Shown: positions 1-7,634 of the stretch, piece by piece
Layout: the number at the start of each line of letters is the position of its first letter
How positions within the stretch are numbered: the stretch's first letter is position 1
Source: Bradyrhizobium sp. PSBB068
Lineage (GTDB): Bacteria; Pseudomonadota; Alphaproteobacteria; Rhizobiales; Xanthobacteraceae
DNA: 64,000 nt
Assembly (NCBI GenBank): GCA_016839165.1
Contig: CP069300.1
Coordinates: 3,348,001-3,412,000, forward strand
Reading direction: 5' to 3'
Translations under genes and position numbers: made by a program
Notes under the pieces: generated by a model
Seen by the model: the letters and a program-made list of their open reading frames with translations, nothing else
What the model was told of the DNA's origin: nothing
Database searches by the model: none

Positions 1-395
1 AGCGCGAGCAGCGTGCCGCGCTCGACGCCGAAGTCGCGCTCGATCCTGGCGAACAGCGCCTGATTGTTCTTCAGCGCTTCCTTGCCATGAATGATGCGCC
101 AGTCGGAGACGCGGCGGTTGATGTACTGCCAGATCTGCTCGTGGAATTCCGGCTGGTTGCGCATCTGCTTGAACACGCTCATGTCGGGCTCGATCCGCCC
201 CATGCAGCGATTCCAGGTCGCCTCCGATATGCCTTTCGCCAGCGCGCGGGCGCGAAAATTGTCGCGCCATTGATCGAAGCCCGGAGGCGCCGCCGCCAGC
301 ACGCCGAGCGGGTTGGTCAGTGTCACGCCTGCGGCGAGCGCTGCCTTCAGGACAGCGCGGCGCGCGGGGGAATTCGGAGAATCAGGCTGTTTCAT
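1..395 (-). CDS. Lytic murein transglycosylase (MltB/SLT_2 type), N-terminal part
   Basis: The 131 visible codons start at ATG 393-395 and run off the left edge, so the C-terminal catalytic region is missing. Residues about 12-35 form a twin-arginine-type signal (Arg-Arg-Ala-Val-Leu-Lys then a hydrophobic Ala/Leu stretch), pointing to Tat export to the periplasm. The following text (FDQWRDNFRARALAKGIS, later RIERDFGV) is characteristic of the MltB-like family, which cleaves the MurNAc-GlcNAc bond of peptidoglycan to leave 1,6-anhydro ends. The upstream Shine-Dalgarno is weak. The family call rests on this N-terminal pattern only; the catalytic glutamate would lie just beyond position 1. Confidence 0.8.
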   Translation of the reverse strand, partial: MKQPDSPNSPARRAVLKAALAAGVTLTNPLGVLAAAPPGFDQWRDNFRARALAKGISEATWNRCMGRIEPDMSVFKQMRNQPEFHEQIWQYINRRVSDWRIIHGKEALKNNQALFARIERDFGVERGTLLA

Positions 396-458
396 ACGTC
401 CAGTCTAGCGGCGCCGATCGAGCGAGCCAAAAGCCACGCCGCCGCAGGATCATTGTTT

Positions 459-507
459 GAGCATGCCCTTCTCGGAAAACCGGTTCCCACTTTTCCGGGG
501 CATGCTC
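459..507. repeat. Short dispersed palindromic repeat, copy 1
   Basis: Inverted arms GAGCATGCCC and GGGCATGCTC enclose a core related to GCGAAGCGGTTTTCCG. Related copies sit at 24861-24905, 31207-31276 and 36128-36174. This copy touches the stop codon of the neighbouring MarR gene. All four copies are intergenic or abut a gene's 3' end. Confidence 0.7.
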
Positions 508-1079
508 TAGCTATCCTGCAAATCTGTGGCGATTTTTGACAGCCATTGCCGGACCACCTGTTCCGATCTGGCATCGAGGCCGGCCGCGAGCCGGCGCTCC
601 TGGGCCTGGGCGATATGCCGGCATTTCTCCAGCAGCGTGGTTCCATGGCTGGTCAGGGTCCATTGCAGCACCCGACCATGGACCGGATGCGGCGACTTGC
701 GGATCGCGCCGTCGCGCTCAAGGTTGCGGATGATCACGCTGACGGTCTGCGGCGTCAGCAGCGCCACCCGGGCCAGATCGGCCCCTGAGAGCCCCGGATA
801 GGCCTTCAGCATCGTGAGCACGACGAATTGCGGCGAGGTGACGCCGAGCTGCGCCAGCGCACGCTCCATCGACAGGCGTGAAGCGGCATGTGCCTGGCGC
901 AACAGATACGCGAGATAACCCTGTTCGCCGCGCTTGCCTTTGCCGGGCGGCGGGACGGCGGAGGCGGGCAGGGCGTCTGCGGCCGGTCCTGCCCCGATCG
1001 CCGCCTTGCGCGCCACCGCGTTCCCCGCCGGGCGCCGCTCGGCGCTGCCCGATTTCCCTCGTTTCTGCATCCCCGCCAT
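507..1079 (-). CDS. MarR family transcriptional regulator
   Basis: A 190-residue protein with a basic, Ala/Pro-rich N-terminal extension (about 55 residues) before a winged-helix domain. The segment GADLARVALLTPQTVSVIIR followed by NLERDGAI is the classic MarR recognition helix and wing. The frame is open up to 1169, but ATG 1077-1079 is chosen because GAAGG stands five bases upstream and because earlier starts would cover the operator-like palindromes at 1112-1146. It is divergent from the AhpD-like/cupin pair, so it probably represses both itself and that pair. MarR proteins usually respond to phenolic ligands or oxidants; the effector is not visible. Confidence 0.85.
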   Translation of the reverse strand: MAGMQKRGKSGSAERRPAGNAVARKAAIGAGPAADALPASAVPPPGKGKRGEQGYLAYLLRQAHAASRLSMERALAQLGVTSPQFVVLTMLKAYPGLSGADLARVALLTPQTVSVIIRNLERDGAIRKSPHPVHGRVLQWTLTSHGTTLLEKCRHIAQAQERRLAAGLDARSEQVVRQWLSKIATDLQDS

Positions 1080-1111
1080 GTTGCCTTCGCGAATGTCTGC
1101 GTCTTGCTCAA

Positions 1112-1146
1112 TATCAGAGCTCTGATAATATGTCAGTACACTGATA
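1112..1146. promoter_or_regulatory. Tandem MarR operator-like palindromes
   Basis: A perfect 16-bp palindrome, TATCAGAGCTCTGATA, occupies 1112-1127. A second, imperfect one (TCAGT-AC-ACTGA core, 1133-1144) has its centre 19 bp away. Both share the half-site TCAG/CTGA and lie between the divergent MarR and AhpD-like genes, as expected for an autoregulated MarR operator. Binding is inferred. Confidence 0.65.
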
Positions 1147-1162
1147 ACATGAGGCCAAGCCG

Positions 1163-1642
1163 ATGTCACATGCCCGCAAGGAATACACCGACTTCGAGAA
1201 GCTCGCCCCCGATGTCTTCGCCGTCGTGCGTGACCTCGGCCAGTTCGCGGCGAAGGCCGGTCTCGACAAGCAGTTGCTGGAACTGGTCAAGCTGCGCGCC
1301 TCGCAGATCAATGGCTGCGCCTTCTGCGTGCAGTATCACATCCTGCAGGGCGAGAGCCTCGGCGTGCCCATCGACAAGCTCAATCTCGTCGTGGTGTGGC
1401 GCGAGGTGCCGCAGTTCTCGGCGCGCGAGCGCGCGGCGCTGGCCTGGACCGAGGCGCTGACGACCTTGCCGAACGGCGTCTGCGACGAGGTCTACGCCGA
1501 AGCCGCCGCCGAATTCTCCGAGAAGGAGCTGACCTACCTGACCTCGGCGATCGCTTCGATCAATGTCTGGAACCGGTTCGGCGCAGCCTATCGCTGGACG
1601 CCGCCACCGCGCCGGCAGCGGGTCGCAGCCGCGACATCGTGA
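1163..1642 (+). CDS. AhpD-like carboxymuconolactone decarboxylase family protein
   Basis: A 159-residue protein with the peroxidase-type CMD motif: Glu40, Cys52 and Cys55 as CAFC, and His59. In AhpD these form the proton relay and redox dithiol that reduces alkyl hydroperoxides. Similar proteins are common in rhizobia as stand-alone alkylhydroperoxidases. It is the first gene of a probable two-gene unit with the cupin protein 37 bases downstream and is divergent from MarR, which fits an oxidant- or electrophile-responsive unit. The physiological substrate is not shown by sequence. Confidence 0.85.
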   Translation: MSHARKEYTDFEKLAPDVFAVVRDLGQFAAKAGLDKQLLELVKLRASQINGCAFCVQYHILQGESLGVPIDKLNLVVVWREVPQFSARERAALAWTEALTTLPNGVCDEVYAEAAAEFSEKELTYLTSAIASINVWNRFGAAYRWTPPPRRQRVAAATS

Positions 1643-1679
1643 GAAGAATTCAACAGCAATCGACAGGGGAGAACGACCG

Positions 1680-2186
1680 ATGACCTCGATGGCGATGACA
1701 GAATCCTTTTCATTCGTGCGGCCGCCGCGGCCAGTCTTGCTTGCCGCGATCGCGGGATTGGCTTCGGCCTTCGTGATCGGCAAGGCGCTGCCGCCCCCGC
1801 TCGACGCGATTTCCTCGATGATCGCGCCGCTATGCGCCAGCGCGAATGCGGCGTCGCCGCTCGACAAGGTCGAGGTCATCACCTCGCATGCGTTGCCGAA
1901 CGTACAGGGCAAGCGCGTCACCGTGGTGCGCGTGTTCTACGGTCCCGGCGGCTTCACGCCGCCGCATCGTCACTCCGGTTCGGTGACGGCCTACATCACC
2001 AAGGGCGAAATCCGCTCCCAGCTCGGCGGTGGGCCGGTCGAAACCTTCCATGTCGGCCAGTCCTTCTTCGAGCCGCCGGGCTCGACCCACATGGTGTCGG
2101 CCAATGCGAGCACCACGGAGCCAGCGGAGTTGATCGCGGTGTTCGTCGCGGACGAAGGCGCGCAGCTGACGACAATGCTCGAATAG
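1680..2186 (+). CDS. Membrane-anchored cupin domain protein
   Basis: A 168-residue protein. ATG 1680 follows AGGGGAG by about eight bases. Residues 18-38 form a hydrophobic N-terminal segment (signal anchor or uncleaved signal). The rest is a single cupin barrel with metal-ligand pattern His96/His98 (PPHRHSG), Glu110 and His137 (GSTHMV). Cupins of this size bind a metal and may be enzymes or sensors; none is identifiable here. Probably co-transcribed with the AhpD-like gene. Confidence 0.8.
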   Translation: MTSMAMTESFSFVRPPRPVLLAAIAGLASAFVIGKALPPPLDAISSMIAPLCASANAASPLDKVEVITSHALPNVQGKRVTVVRVFYGPGGFTPPHRHSGSVTAYITKGEIRSQLGGGPVETFHVGQSFFEPPGSTHMVSANASTTEPAELIAVFVADEGAQLTTMLE

Positions 2187-2235
2187 TCGCACCCCACGCA
2201 ATTTCCAGGGATCGCGAGATCTGTGGCGCGCTGGA

Positions 2236-2266
2236 CCAGTTTGCTGTGAAGTCTGCAGCAAACTGG
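2236..2266. promoter_or_regulatory. Perfect 11-bp inverted repeat (operator or RNA hairpin)
   Basis: CCAGTTTGCTG (2236-2246) and CAGCAAACTGG (2256-2266) are exact inverted arms around a nine-base loop; two further G-C pairs extend it after one A-A mismatch. No T-run follows, so it is not a simple intrinsic terminator. It lies between the cupin gene and the DapA-family gene, about 100 bases before the latter's start. Confidence 0.5.
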
Positions 2267-2365
2267 ACCTTGCAACGGGTACTGCGCACGGCGATTGATG
2301 GCGTGGCGGCCACGGCCGGAATGCGATTTCGCCGTTCGCGCGGCGGCACCGAACAGGAGCAATCA

Positions 2366-3259
2366 ATGGTCAATCTCAAGGGGCTTTCCGCGTTCCCGAT
2401 CACGCCCTCGTCACGGGATGGGCAAGTCGATGCCGGCGCGCTTCGTGCCTTGCTGGAGCCCTTGCTCGCCGCGAAGGTGGATTCGATCGGGCTGCTCGGA
2501 AGCACCGGTTCATATCCGTATTTCAGCCGTGAAGAGCGGCGCCGCGCGATGCAGGCGGCTGCAGCGCTGGCGGATGGCAGAACGCCGATCCTGGTCGGCG
2601 TCGGCGCACTCCGCACCGACGATGCGGTGAAGCTGGCGCAAGATGCACGTGACGCCGGCGCTGCGGCCGGCCTGCTGGCGGCGGTTTCCTACACGCCCCT
2701 GACCGATGATGAAGTCTTCGAGCACTTTCAAACGGTGGCGCGTGAAAGCAGATTGCCGATCTGCATCTACGACAATCCGGGCACCACGCATTTTCGGTTT
2801 ACGCCGGCCTTGATCGGCCGCTTGAGTCGAGTGGACGGGATTATTGCGGTGAAAAGTCCTGCGCTGGATGCGTCGACCTTGTCGGGCCATGTCGCGGAAT
2901 TGCGGGCTGTCGTGCCGGGCGGTTTCTCGCTCGGTTACAGCGCCGACTGGAATTGCACCGAGGCGCTGCTGGCGGGCGGCGAGACCTGGTACAGCGTCCT
3001 CGCCGGAATCTTCCCCAAGGTCTGCCTCGACATCGTCCGCGCCGTGGCAAGTGGCGATGCCGCCAGGGCGCGGCAGCTCGATGCGCGGCTGCAACCGGTC
3101 TGGCAGTTGCTCAAGACATTCTCGAGCCTGCGCGTCGTCTACGCGATCGCCAATCTCAGGGGAATCTGCGCGGCCGAGCCGCCGCGTCCGATCCTGCCGT
3201 TGCCGCCGGACGCCCAGGCGAAGGTGGGCGAGGTGTTGGCCGCAATGGACATCGGTTGA
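2366..3259 (+). CDS. Dihydrodipicolinate synthase (DapA) family aldolase/lyase
   Basis: A 297-residue TIM-barrel protein starting at ATG 2366, with CAGGAG seven bases upstream. Class I aldolase features are visible: GSTGSYP near residue 45 (phosphate/carboxylate-binding loop), Tyr135 in YDNPGTT, and Schiff-base Lys163 in IIAVKSP. The family includes DapA, N-acetylneuraminate lyase and keto-deoxy sugar aldolases. No lysine biosynthesis gene is nearby and the active-site loop differs from the usual DapA GTTGE, so a catabolic aldolase is more likely than the biosynthetic enzyme. Confidence 0.85.
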   Translation: MVNLKGLSAFPITPSSRDGQVDAGALRALLEPLLAAKVDSIGLLGSTGSYPYFSREERRRAMQAAAALADGRTPILVGVGALRTDDAVKLAQDARDAGAAAGLLAAVSYTPLTDDEVFEHFQTVARESRLPICIYDNPGTTHFRFTPALIGRLSRVDGIIAVKSPALDASTLSGHVAELRAVVPGGFSLGYSADWNCTEALLAGGETWYSVLAGIFPKVCLDIVRAVASGDAARARQLDARLQPVWQLLKTFSSLRVVYAIANLRGICAAEPPRPILPLPPDAQAKVGEVLAAMDIG

Positions 3260-3343
3260 TCGCTCTGAGGTCGCCGAGCTTCCATCCGCGCATAAAATCG
3301 GCATAACAATCGCTGGGCGTGCGCGCTGACTGGGAGGCGTTCG

Positions 3344-3766
3344 ATGCGATTGCCGGTGGCTCTATTGACGATTCTGATTCCCGCGGTGGCGTGGGCCGAG
3401 GAGCCTGCAACCGATGCGCCGGCACTGTGGGGCAATCCCACCGTCGACAACGGCGCCTGCTGCAGGACGCTTGGCGAGGTGCGCGGCAACATCGACCGGC
3501 TCGACCGCGAGATCGTGCGCCTGATGGCCGAGCGCGGCCGCTACGTCCATGAGGCCGCCCGCTTCAAGGCCAACCCCGCGCAGGTCGAGGCGCCCGAGCG
3601 CGCCGAGGCCGTCGTGAAGAAGGCGATGGCGCTCGCCGATGCAGACGGGCTGTCGCCCAAGGTTGCGGAAGCCGCTTACCGCGCCATGATACGCGCCTTC
3701 ATCGATTACGAGCAGGGCGTCTTCGCGGACGCCGCGGCGCGGGGCGACGCGCCCTGGAAGAAGTAG
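3344..3766 (+). CDS. Exported chorismate mutase (AroQ class)
   Basis: A 140-residue protein with a cleavable signal (MRLPVALLTILIPAVAWA, probable cut before Glu-Glu-Pro). The mature part carries the AroQ helical pattern: RGNIDRLDREIVRLMAERG, then Arg/Lys and Gln/Glu positions that line the chorismate pocket. Chorismate mutase converts chorismate to prephenate for Phe/Tyr synthesis; periplasmic forms are known in several bacteria but their role is unclear. It stands alone, 84 bases after the aldolase gene. A cysteine pair (Cys-Cys, about residue 39-40) follows the signal. Confidence 0.8.
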   Translation: MRLPVALLTILIPAVAWAEEPATDAPALWGNPTVDNGACCRTLGEVRGNIDRLDREIVRLMAERGRYVHEAARFKANPAQVEAPERAEAVVKKAMALADADGLSPKVAEAAYRAMIRAFIDYEQGVFADAAARGDAPWKK

Positions 3767-3791
3767 TCGAATGCCGGTGGCGCCGCAGGCG

Positions 3792-4010
3792 CTAAAGCGG
3801 GATGAGTTTTGGTTGAATAGGCTTGGCGCGGTCTTGCTTCACCTCTCCCCGGCGGGGAGAGGTCGGATTGCGCAGCAATCCGGGTGAGGGCTCTTGCTCT
3901 CTCGGTAGACCGCAACCCCTCACCCGATTTGCTGCGCAAATCGACCTCTCCCAAGGGAGAGGTGAACTTTCGACGCCGTGCCAGCTCAACCTAATCTCAT
4001 TATGCTTTAA
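3792..4010. repeat. Nested palindromic element, MITE-like
   Basis: About 220 bases with three layers of symmetry. The outer arms 3792-3815 and 3988-4010 are imperfect inverted repeats (TAAAGC..ATGAG..GGTTG). Inside, CACCTCTCCC with GGGTGAGG (3840-3890) is mirrored by CCCTCACCC and GAGAGGTG (3916-3964). Each half holds its own hairpin (GGATTGCGCAGCAATCC and GATTTGCTGCGCAAATC). No ORF is present. The right outer arm supplies the stop codon of the M23 peptidase gene (4007-4009). Confidence 0.7.
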
Positions 4011-5584
4011 TTGCCGCCGCCTTCCTGGGTGTCGATGCGACGCACGACATCGTCGGACAATGCGTGCGCCACGGCCGCTGCGGGGCCGGGCTCCGGTCCG
4101 ATCTCGCGGCCGCGGCCGTGGATCAGCCGCTCATAGGCCGACACCAGCGTGGTGTAGGGATTGACCCAGAGCCAGCCGTCGCGCGTGAACACCTGCACGT
4201 CGAAATGCAGGTGCCGTGACGTGCCGTTGGGATGGTCGAGATAGTTCGACACCACGCCGATCTTCTCGCCCTCGCTGAGGCGGCGTCCGTTGAGCAGGCC
4301 GTCGGCGTCCATCACGGACGGGTTCATGTGCATGTAGCGGAAGCGGACATGTTCGGTGCGGGTGTTGACCTGCAACGTCGCGGCCTGCTGCTGCGCCGAG
4401 CGGATCACGATGCTGTCGCGCACCGCGACCACCACCTGCTGCCTGGGGTCGCAACCGTCCTTGCCGTCGCCCGGACACGCGCCGGGCCTGATATCCTGGC
4501 CCTGATGGCCGAAGCCGCTGGCGCATTGGCCGACCTCGAAACTGCGCGCCTCGCAGAAATTGTCCTGCCAGGGATATTCGTCGACCCGCCCGCGCTTCGG
4601 AAACGACTGCGAATGGGCGAAGGCCGGCGCCTTCTCCAGCGGAAAGCGGATCTGCGAATAGACCGTGAAGTCCGGATGGCCGCCCTGCTGCCGGCGTCCG
4701 CCGCTGCCCGCGATGATGTCGCCGCTCGGGCGGTAGGTGAAGTCGGCCGATTGCACGATCGGCCGCTCGGCGGAGTCGGCAGCCGTATCGTTGCGCGGCC
4801 GCGACGGCTGCCCGCCGGCGATGCGCAACGCCTTCAAAAATCGTTCGGCCACCGGGTAGGTCTCGCGGCACGCCAGCCGCTTCGATCTCGGCGCGCTGTC
4901 GAGGCACTGGATCGAGACGACATAGGGGATCCCGAAACGCGTGAAGGCGTAGCGGACATAGCCTTCGCGGATGAAGCGGCGCAGGTCCGGAAACTGCGTG
5001 ACCAGAGCCTTGACCGGTTCGCCCTTGCCGCCGAGCCGGTCGGCGAGGTCGTAGACCAGGATCGAGCCCGAGATCTGCACCTCGACCGGCTTAGCAAACG
5101 TCCGCAACGGCATGCCGTCGCCCGCGCCGGGATCGAGCGAGAACACGGCGTCATAGCCGGACGCGCCGGCATGGAAGACGTCGGCCGCGCGGAAATCGGC
5201 CTGGTAGCGCGCGACCGGCAGGCCGTCTGGCGCGCTGCCTTGCCGGGCTTCGAGATAGCTTGCGGGATCGAATGGCAGCAGCACCGGGATCGGGCTCTGC
5301 GCAATGCCGGGGAATAGCGGCGAGGTCAGAGCGTTCAGCTGCACCAGCGCGGGCATGGTGCGAGGATCGGAGGCCGGGACGCGGCGCTGTGCCGCGAAGC
5401 TGAAGCTGGAGACGATGGCCGGACGGGTGGCGATCTCCTGCCGGAGCTGATCCAGCACCGAGCGCCATTCGACCCGCATGGCCGAGATCGAAGGCGTCCG
5501 GAATTCGTCGGCATGAGCGCCGGGAGGAGGCGAGACCAGGGCTGCCAGCCAGCAAGTAATGAAGCTGACCACCTTCCTGTTCAC
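4007..5584 (-). CDS. M23 family metallopeptidase (LytM-like), exported
   Basis: A 525-residue protein with signal peptide (residues 1-25, ending GAHA before DEF). The first 340 residues match no domain I recognise. The C-terminal third holds the Zn-binding LytM motifs: His360 and Asp364 in GHQGQDIRP, and His458/His460 in HLHFDV. M23 enzymes cut peptide cross-links in peptidoglycan, or in degenerate form activate amidases; here the metal ligands look intact. A Cys-rich loop (about 332-378, with CPGDGKDGC) may form disulphides. The stop codon lies inside the right arm of the palindromic element, so the extreme C-terminus may have been altered by its arrival. Confidence 0.82.
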   Translation of the reverse strand: MNRKVVSFITCWLAALVSPPPGAHADEFRTPSISAMRVEWRSVLDQLRQEIATRPAIVSSFSFAAQRRVPASDPRTMPALVQLNALTSPLFPGIAQSPIPVLLPFDPASYLEARQGSAPDGLPVARYQADFRAADVFHAGASGYDAVFSLDPGAGDGMPLRTFAKPVEVQISGSILVYDLADRLGGKGEPVKALVTQFPDLRRFIREGYVRYAFTRFGIPYVVSIQCLDSAPRSKRLACRETYPVAERFLKALRIAGGQPSRPRNDTAADSAERPIVQSADFTYRPSGDIIAGSGGRRQQGGHPDFTVYSQIRFPLEKAPAFAHSQSFPKRGRVDEYPWQDNFCEARSFEVGQCASGFGHQGQDIRPGACPGDGKDGCDPRQQVVVAVRDSIVIRSAQQQAATLQVNTRTEHVRFRYMHMNPSVMDADGLLNGRRLSEGEKIGVVSNYLDHPNGTSRHLHFDVQVFTRDGWLWVNPYTTLVSAYERLIHGRGREIGPEPGPAAAVAHALSDDVVRRIDTQEGGGN

Positions 5585-5634
5585 TGCACCCCCCGGTTCG
5601 AGTCTCCAGAGAGACTAGCGCCTAATCCTTGCGC

Positions 5635-6201
5635 CTAATCCTTGGCGCGTTCAACGTAGGAACCGTCCTCGGTCATGACAACGATGCGGGTGCCGGTGGA
5701 AACATGCGGCGGCACGCCGGTGCGGATGCCGTTCGACAGCACGGCGGGCTTGTACGACGACGAGGCGGTCTGGCCCTTGGTCACGGGCTCGGTCTCCACC
5801 ACTTCCAGCGTCACGCGCTGCGGCAGCTGGATCGCGACCGGATTGCCGTCGTGCATCGACAGCTTGACGGTCATGTTCTCCTGCAGATACGGCGCCGACG
5901 AGCCGACGATCTCCTTGGAGACCTGGACCTGGTCGTAATTGTCGTTGTTCATGAAGTGGAAGCCGTCGGCGTCTTCATAGAGGTAGTTGTAATTGTGGTC
6001 CTCGACGGTGGCCTTCTCGACCTGGTCGGTGGTCTTGTAGCGCTCCGACACCTTCACGCCGTCGCCAATGCGGCGCATTTCGATCTGGCTGACGGGGGTG
6101 CCCTTGCCGGGATGAATGTTTTCGGCGGAGAGGACCACATAGAGCTTGCCATCCTGCTCGATGATGTTGCCCTTGCGGATGGAACTGGCGATGACTTTCA
6201 A
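5635..6201 (-). CDS. efp: Elongation factor P
   Basis: A 188-residue three-domain EF-P that relieves ribosome stalling at polyproline. The modifiable lysine is Lys33 in HPGKGTP. The family N-terminus ([11 protein letters not shown]) begins directly after a TTG codon at 6199-6201, with AGGAAAA about six bases upstream; no ATG exists at that point, so the start appears to be TTG. Divergent from epmA-epmB about 380 bases away, the enzymes that beta-lysylate this lysine, so the whole modification pathway is local. Confidence 0.95.
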   Translation of the reverse strand: MKVIASSIRKGNIIEQDGKLYVVLSAENIHPGKGTPVSQIEMRRIGDGVKVSERYKTTDQVEKATVEDHNYNYLYEDADGFHFMNNDNYDQVQVSKEIVGSSAPYLQENMTVKLSMHDGNPVAIQLPQRVTLEVVETEPVTKGQTASSSYKPAVLSNGIRTGVPPHVSTGTRIVVMTEDGSYVERAKD

Positions 6202-6581
6202 AGGTGTTTTCCTGAATTTGAGAACGTGAGGGTGCCAACCGGTTCGGCAGCGCCTCGGCCGTGGCGACGATTTCGGGCTGCAACATACTGATTTGTCCCT
6301 GAGATGCCAGTCTTTTGCGGCCGAATTCGGCAGGTTGCCAACCGTTCCGGCCACGCGGGATCGGCTCCGCTTTCGGGCCGGATCGGGCCATCCGCTTCGG
6401 TCCGGCCGCGGTGGCGCATGGACAAGGCCGGCATCTTTCGACAAGAAGGGATCAGCTTTGCCGCGTTCCCGGTGACCAAGGCCATACCGACCATGAATCT
6501 GCTTCGAATCAACTGGTTATGTCCGACTCCTGAGCCGGGGTGGGGGCTTGTTGATGTCGATTCCATGCGGACCCGCTGGCG
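6202..6581. other. Intergenic region between efp and epmA
   Basis: 380 bases between divergent genes, expected to hold both promoters. Plus-strand open frames here overlap each other and lack coding character. No clear -35/-10 pair or strong palindrome was recognised. Confidence 0.4.
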
Positions 6582-7634
6582 ATGACGGGTCAGGACCAGC
6601 CCTCGCCCTGGTGGACGCCGCGGCGCTACGCCGACCGCAGGCCGTTCCTGCAGGCGCGGACCGCGATCACGCGGGCGCTCCGGGCGTGGTTCGAGGAGCA
6701 GGGCTTTGCCGAGGTCGAGACTGCGATCCTGCAGATATCGCCGGGCAACGAGACGCATCTGCACGCGCCGCGGACCGAGCTCAGACAGGCCGATGGCTCT
6801 GCCGCGACGCGCTATCTGCGCACCTCGCCGGAATTCGCATGCAAGAAGCTGCTCGCGGCCGGCGAGCCGAAGATCTACGAGTTCGCGCGGGTGTTCCGCG
6901 ATCGCGAGCGCGGCGACCTGCATCTGCCCGAATTCACCATGCTGGAATGGTATCGGGCCGCCGCCGGCTATGACGCCATCATGGCCGATACCATCGTGGT
7001 GATCGCCCATGCCGCGCAGGCGACCGGGATCGGGCGGTTTTCGTTCCGCGGCAAGACGGCCGATCCGTTTGCCGAGCCGGAGCTGCTGACGGTCGCGGCA
7101 GCTTTCGAGCGCTTGGCCGGCATTGACCTTTTGGCGACGATCGCGGGCGGCGAGGGCGACCGCACAGCGCTGGCGGCGGCCGCGGGCGCGCGGGTGCGGA
7201 TCGCCGATGACGACACCTGGTCGGACATCTTCAGCAAGGTGCTGGTCGAGCATGTCGAGCCCAATCTGGGACAGGACCGTCTGACGGTGCTGTTCGAATA
7301 CCCGTCGCCGGAGGCGGCGCTGGCGCGCACCAAGGCGGGCGACCCGCGCGTCGCCGAGCGCTTCGAGGTCTATGCCTGCGGGGTCGAACTCGCCAACGGC
7401 TTTGGCGAGTTGACCGATGCGGCCGAGCAGCGCCATCGTTTCACCGCAGCGATGGACGAGAAGGCCCGCCGTTACGGCGAGCGCTATCCGCTCGACGACG
7501 ATTTCCTTGCCGCGGTCGGCCGGATGCCGGAGGCGAGCGGTGTCGCACTCGGCTTCGACCGGCTGGTGATGCTGGCGAGCGGCGCGCCGCGAATTGATCA
7601 GGTGGTCTGGACGCCGCCTGCGGGAGAGCCATGA
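6582..7634 (+). CDS. epmA: EF-P--(R)-beta-lysine ligase EpmA (PoxA/GenX)
   Basis: A 350-residue class II lysyl-tRNA synthetase catalytic core without anticodon-binding domain. Motif 2 is visible at about residues 104-124 (FRDRERGDLHLPEFTMLEW) and motif 3 near 320-331 (GVALGFDRLVML). EpmA adenylates (R)-beta-lysine and transfers it to the conserved EF-P lysine. Length matches the family (about 325-350). It overlaps epmB by four bases (ATGA), indicating translational coupling, and is divergent from its substrate gene efp. Confidence 0.93.
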   Translation: MTGQDQPSPWWTPRRYADRRPFLQARTAITRALRAWFEEQGFAEVETAILQISPGNETHLHAPRTELRQADGSAATRYLRTSPEFACKKLLAAGEPKIYEFARVFRDRERGDLHLPEFTMLEWYRAAAGYDAIMADTIVVIAHAAQATGIGRFSFRGKTADPFAEPELLTVAAAFERLAGIDLLATIAGGEGDRTALAAAAGARVRIADDDTWSDIFSKVLVEHVEPNLGQDRLTVLFEYPSPEAALARTKAGDPRVAERFEVYACGVELANGFGELTDAAEQRHRFTAAMDEKARRYGERYPLDDDFLAAVGRMPEASGVALGFDRLVMLASGAPRIDQVVWTPPAGEP

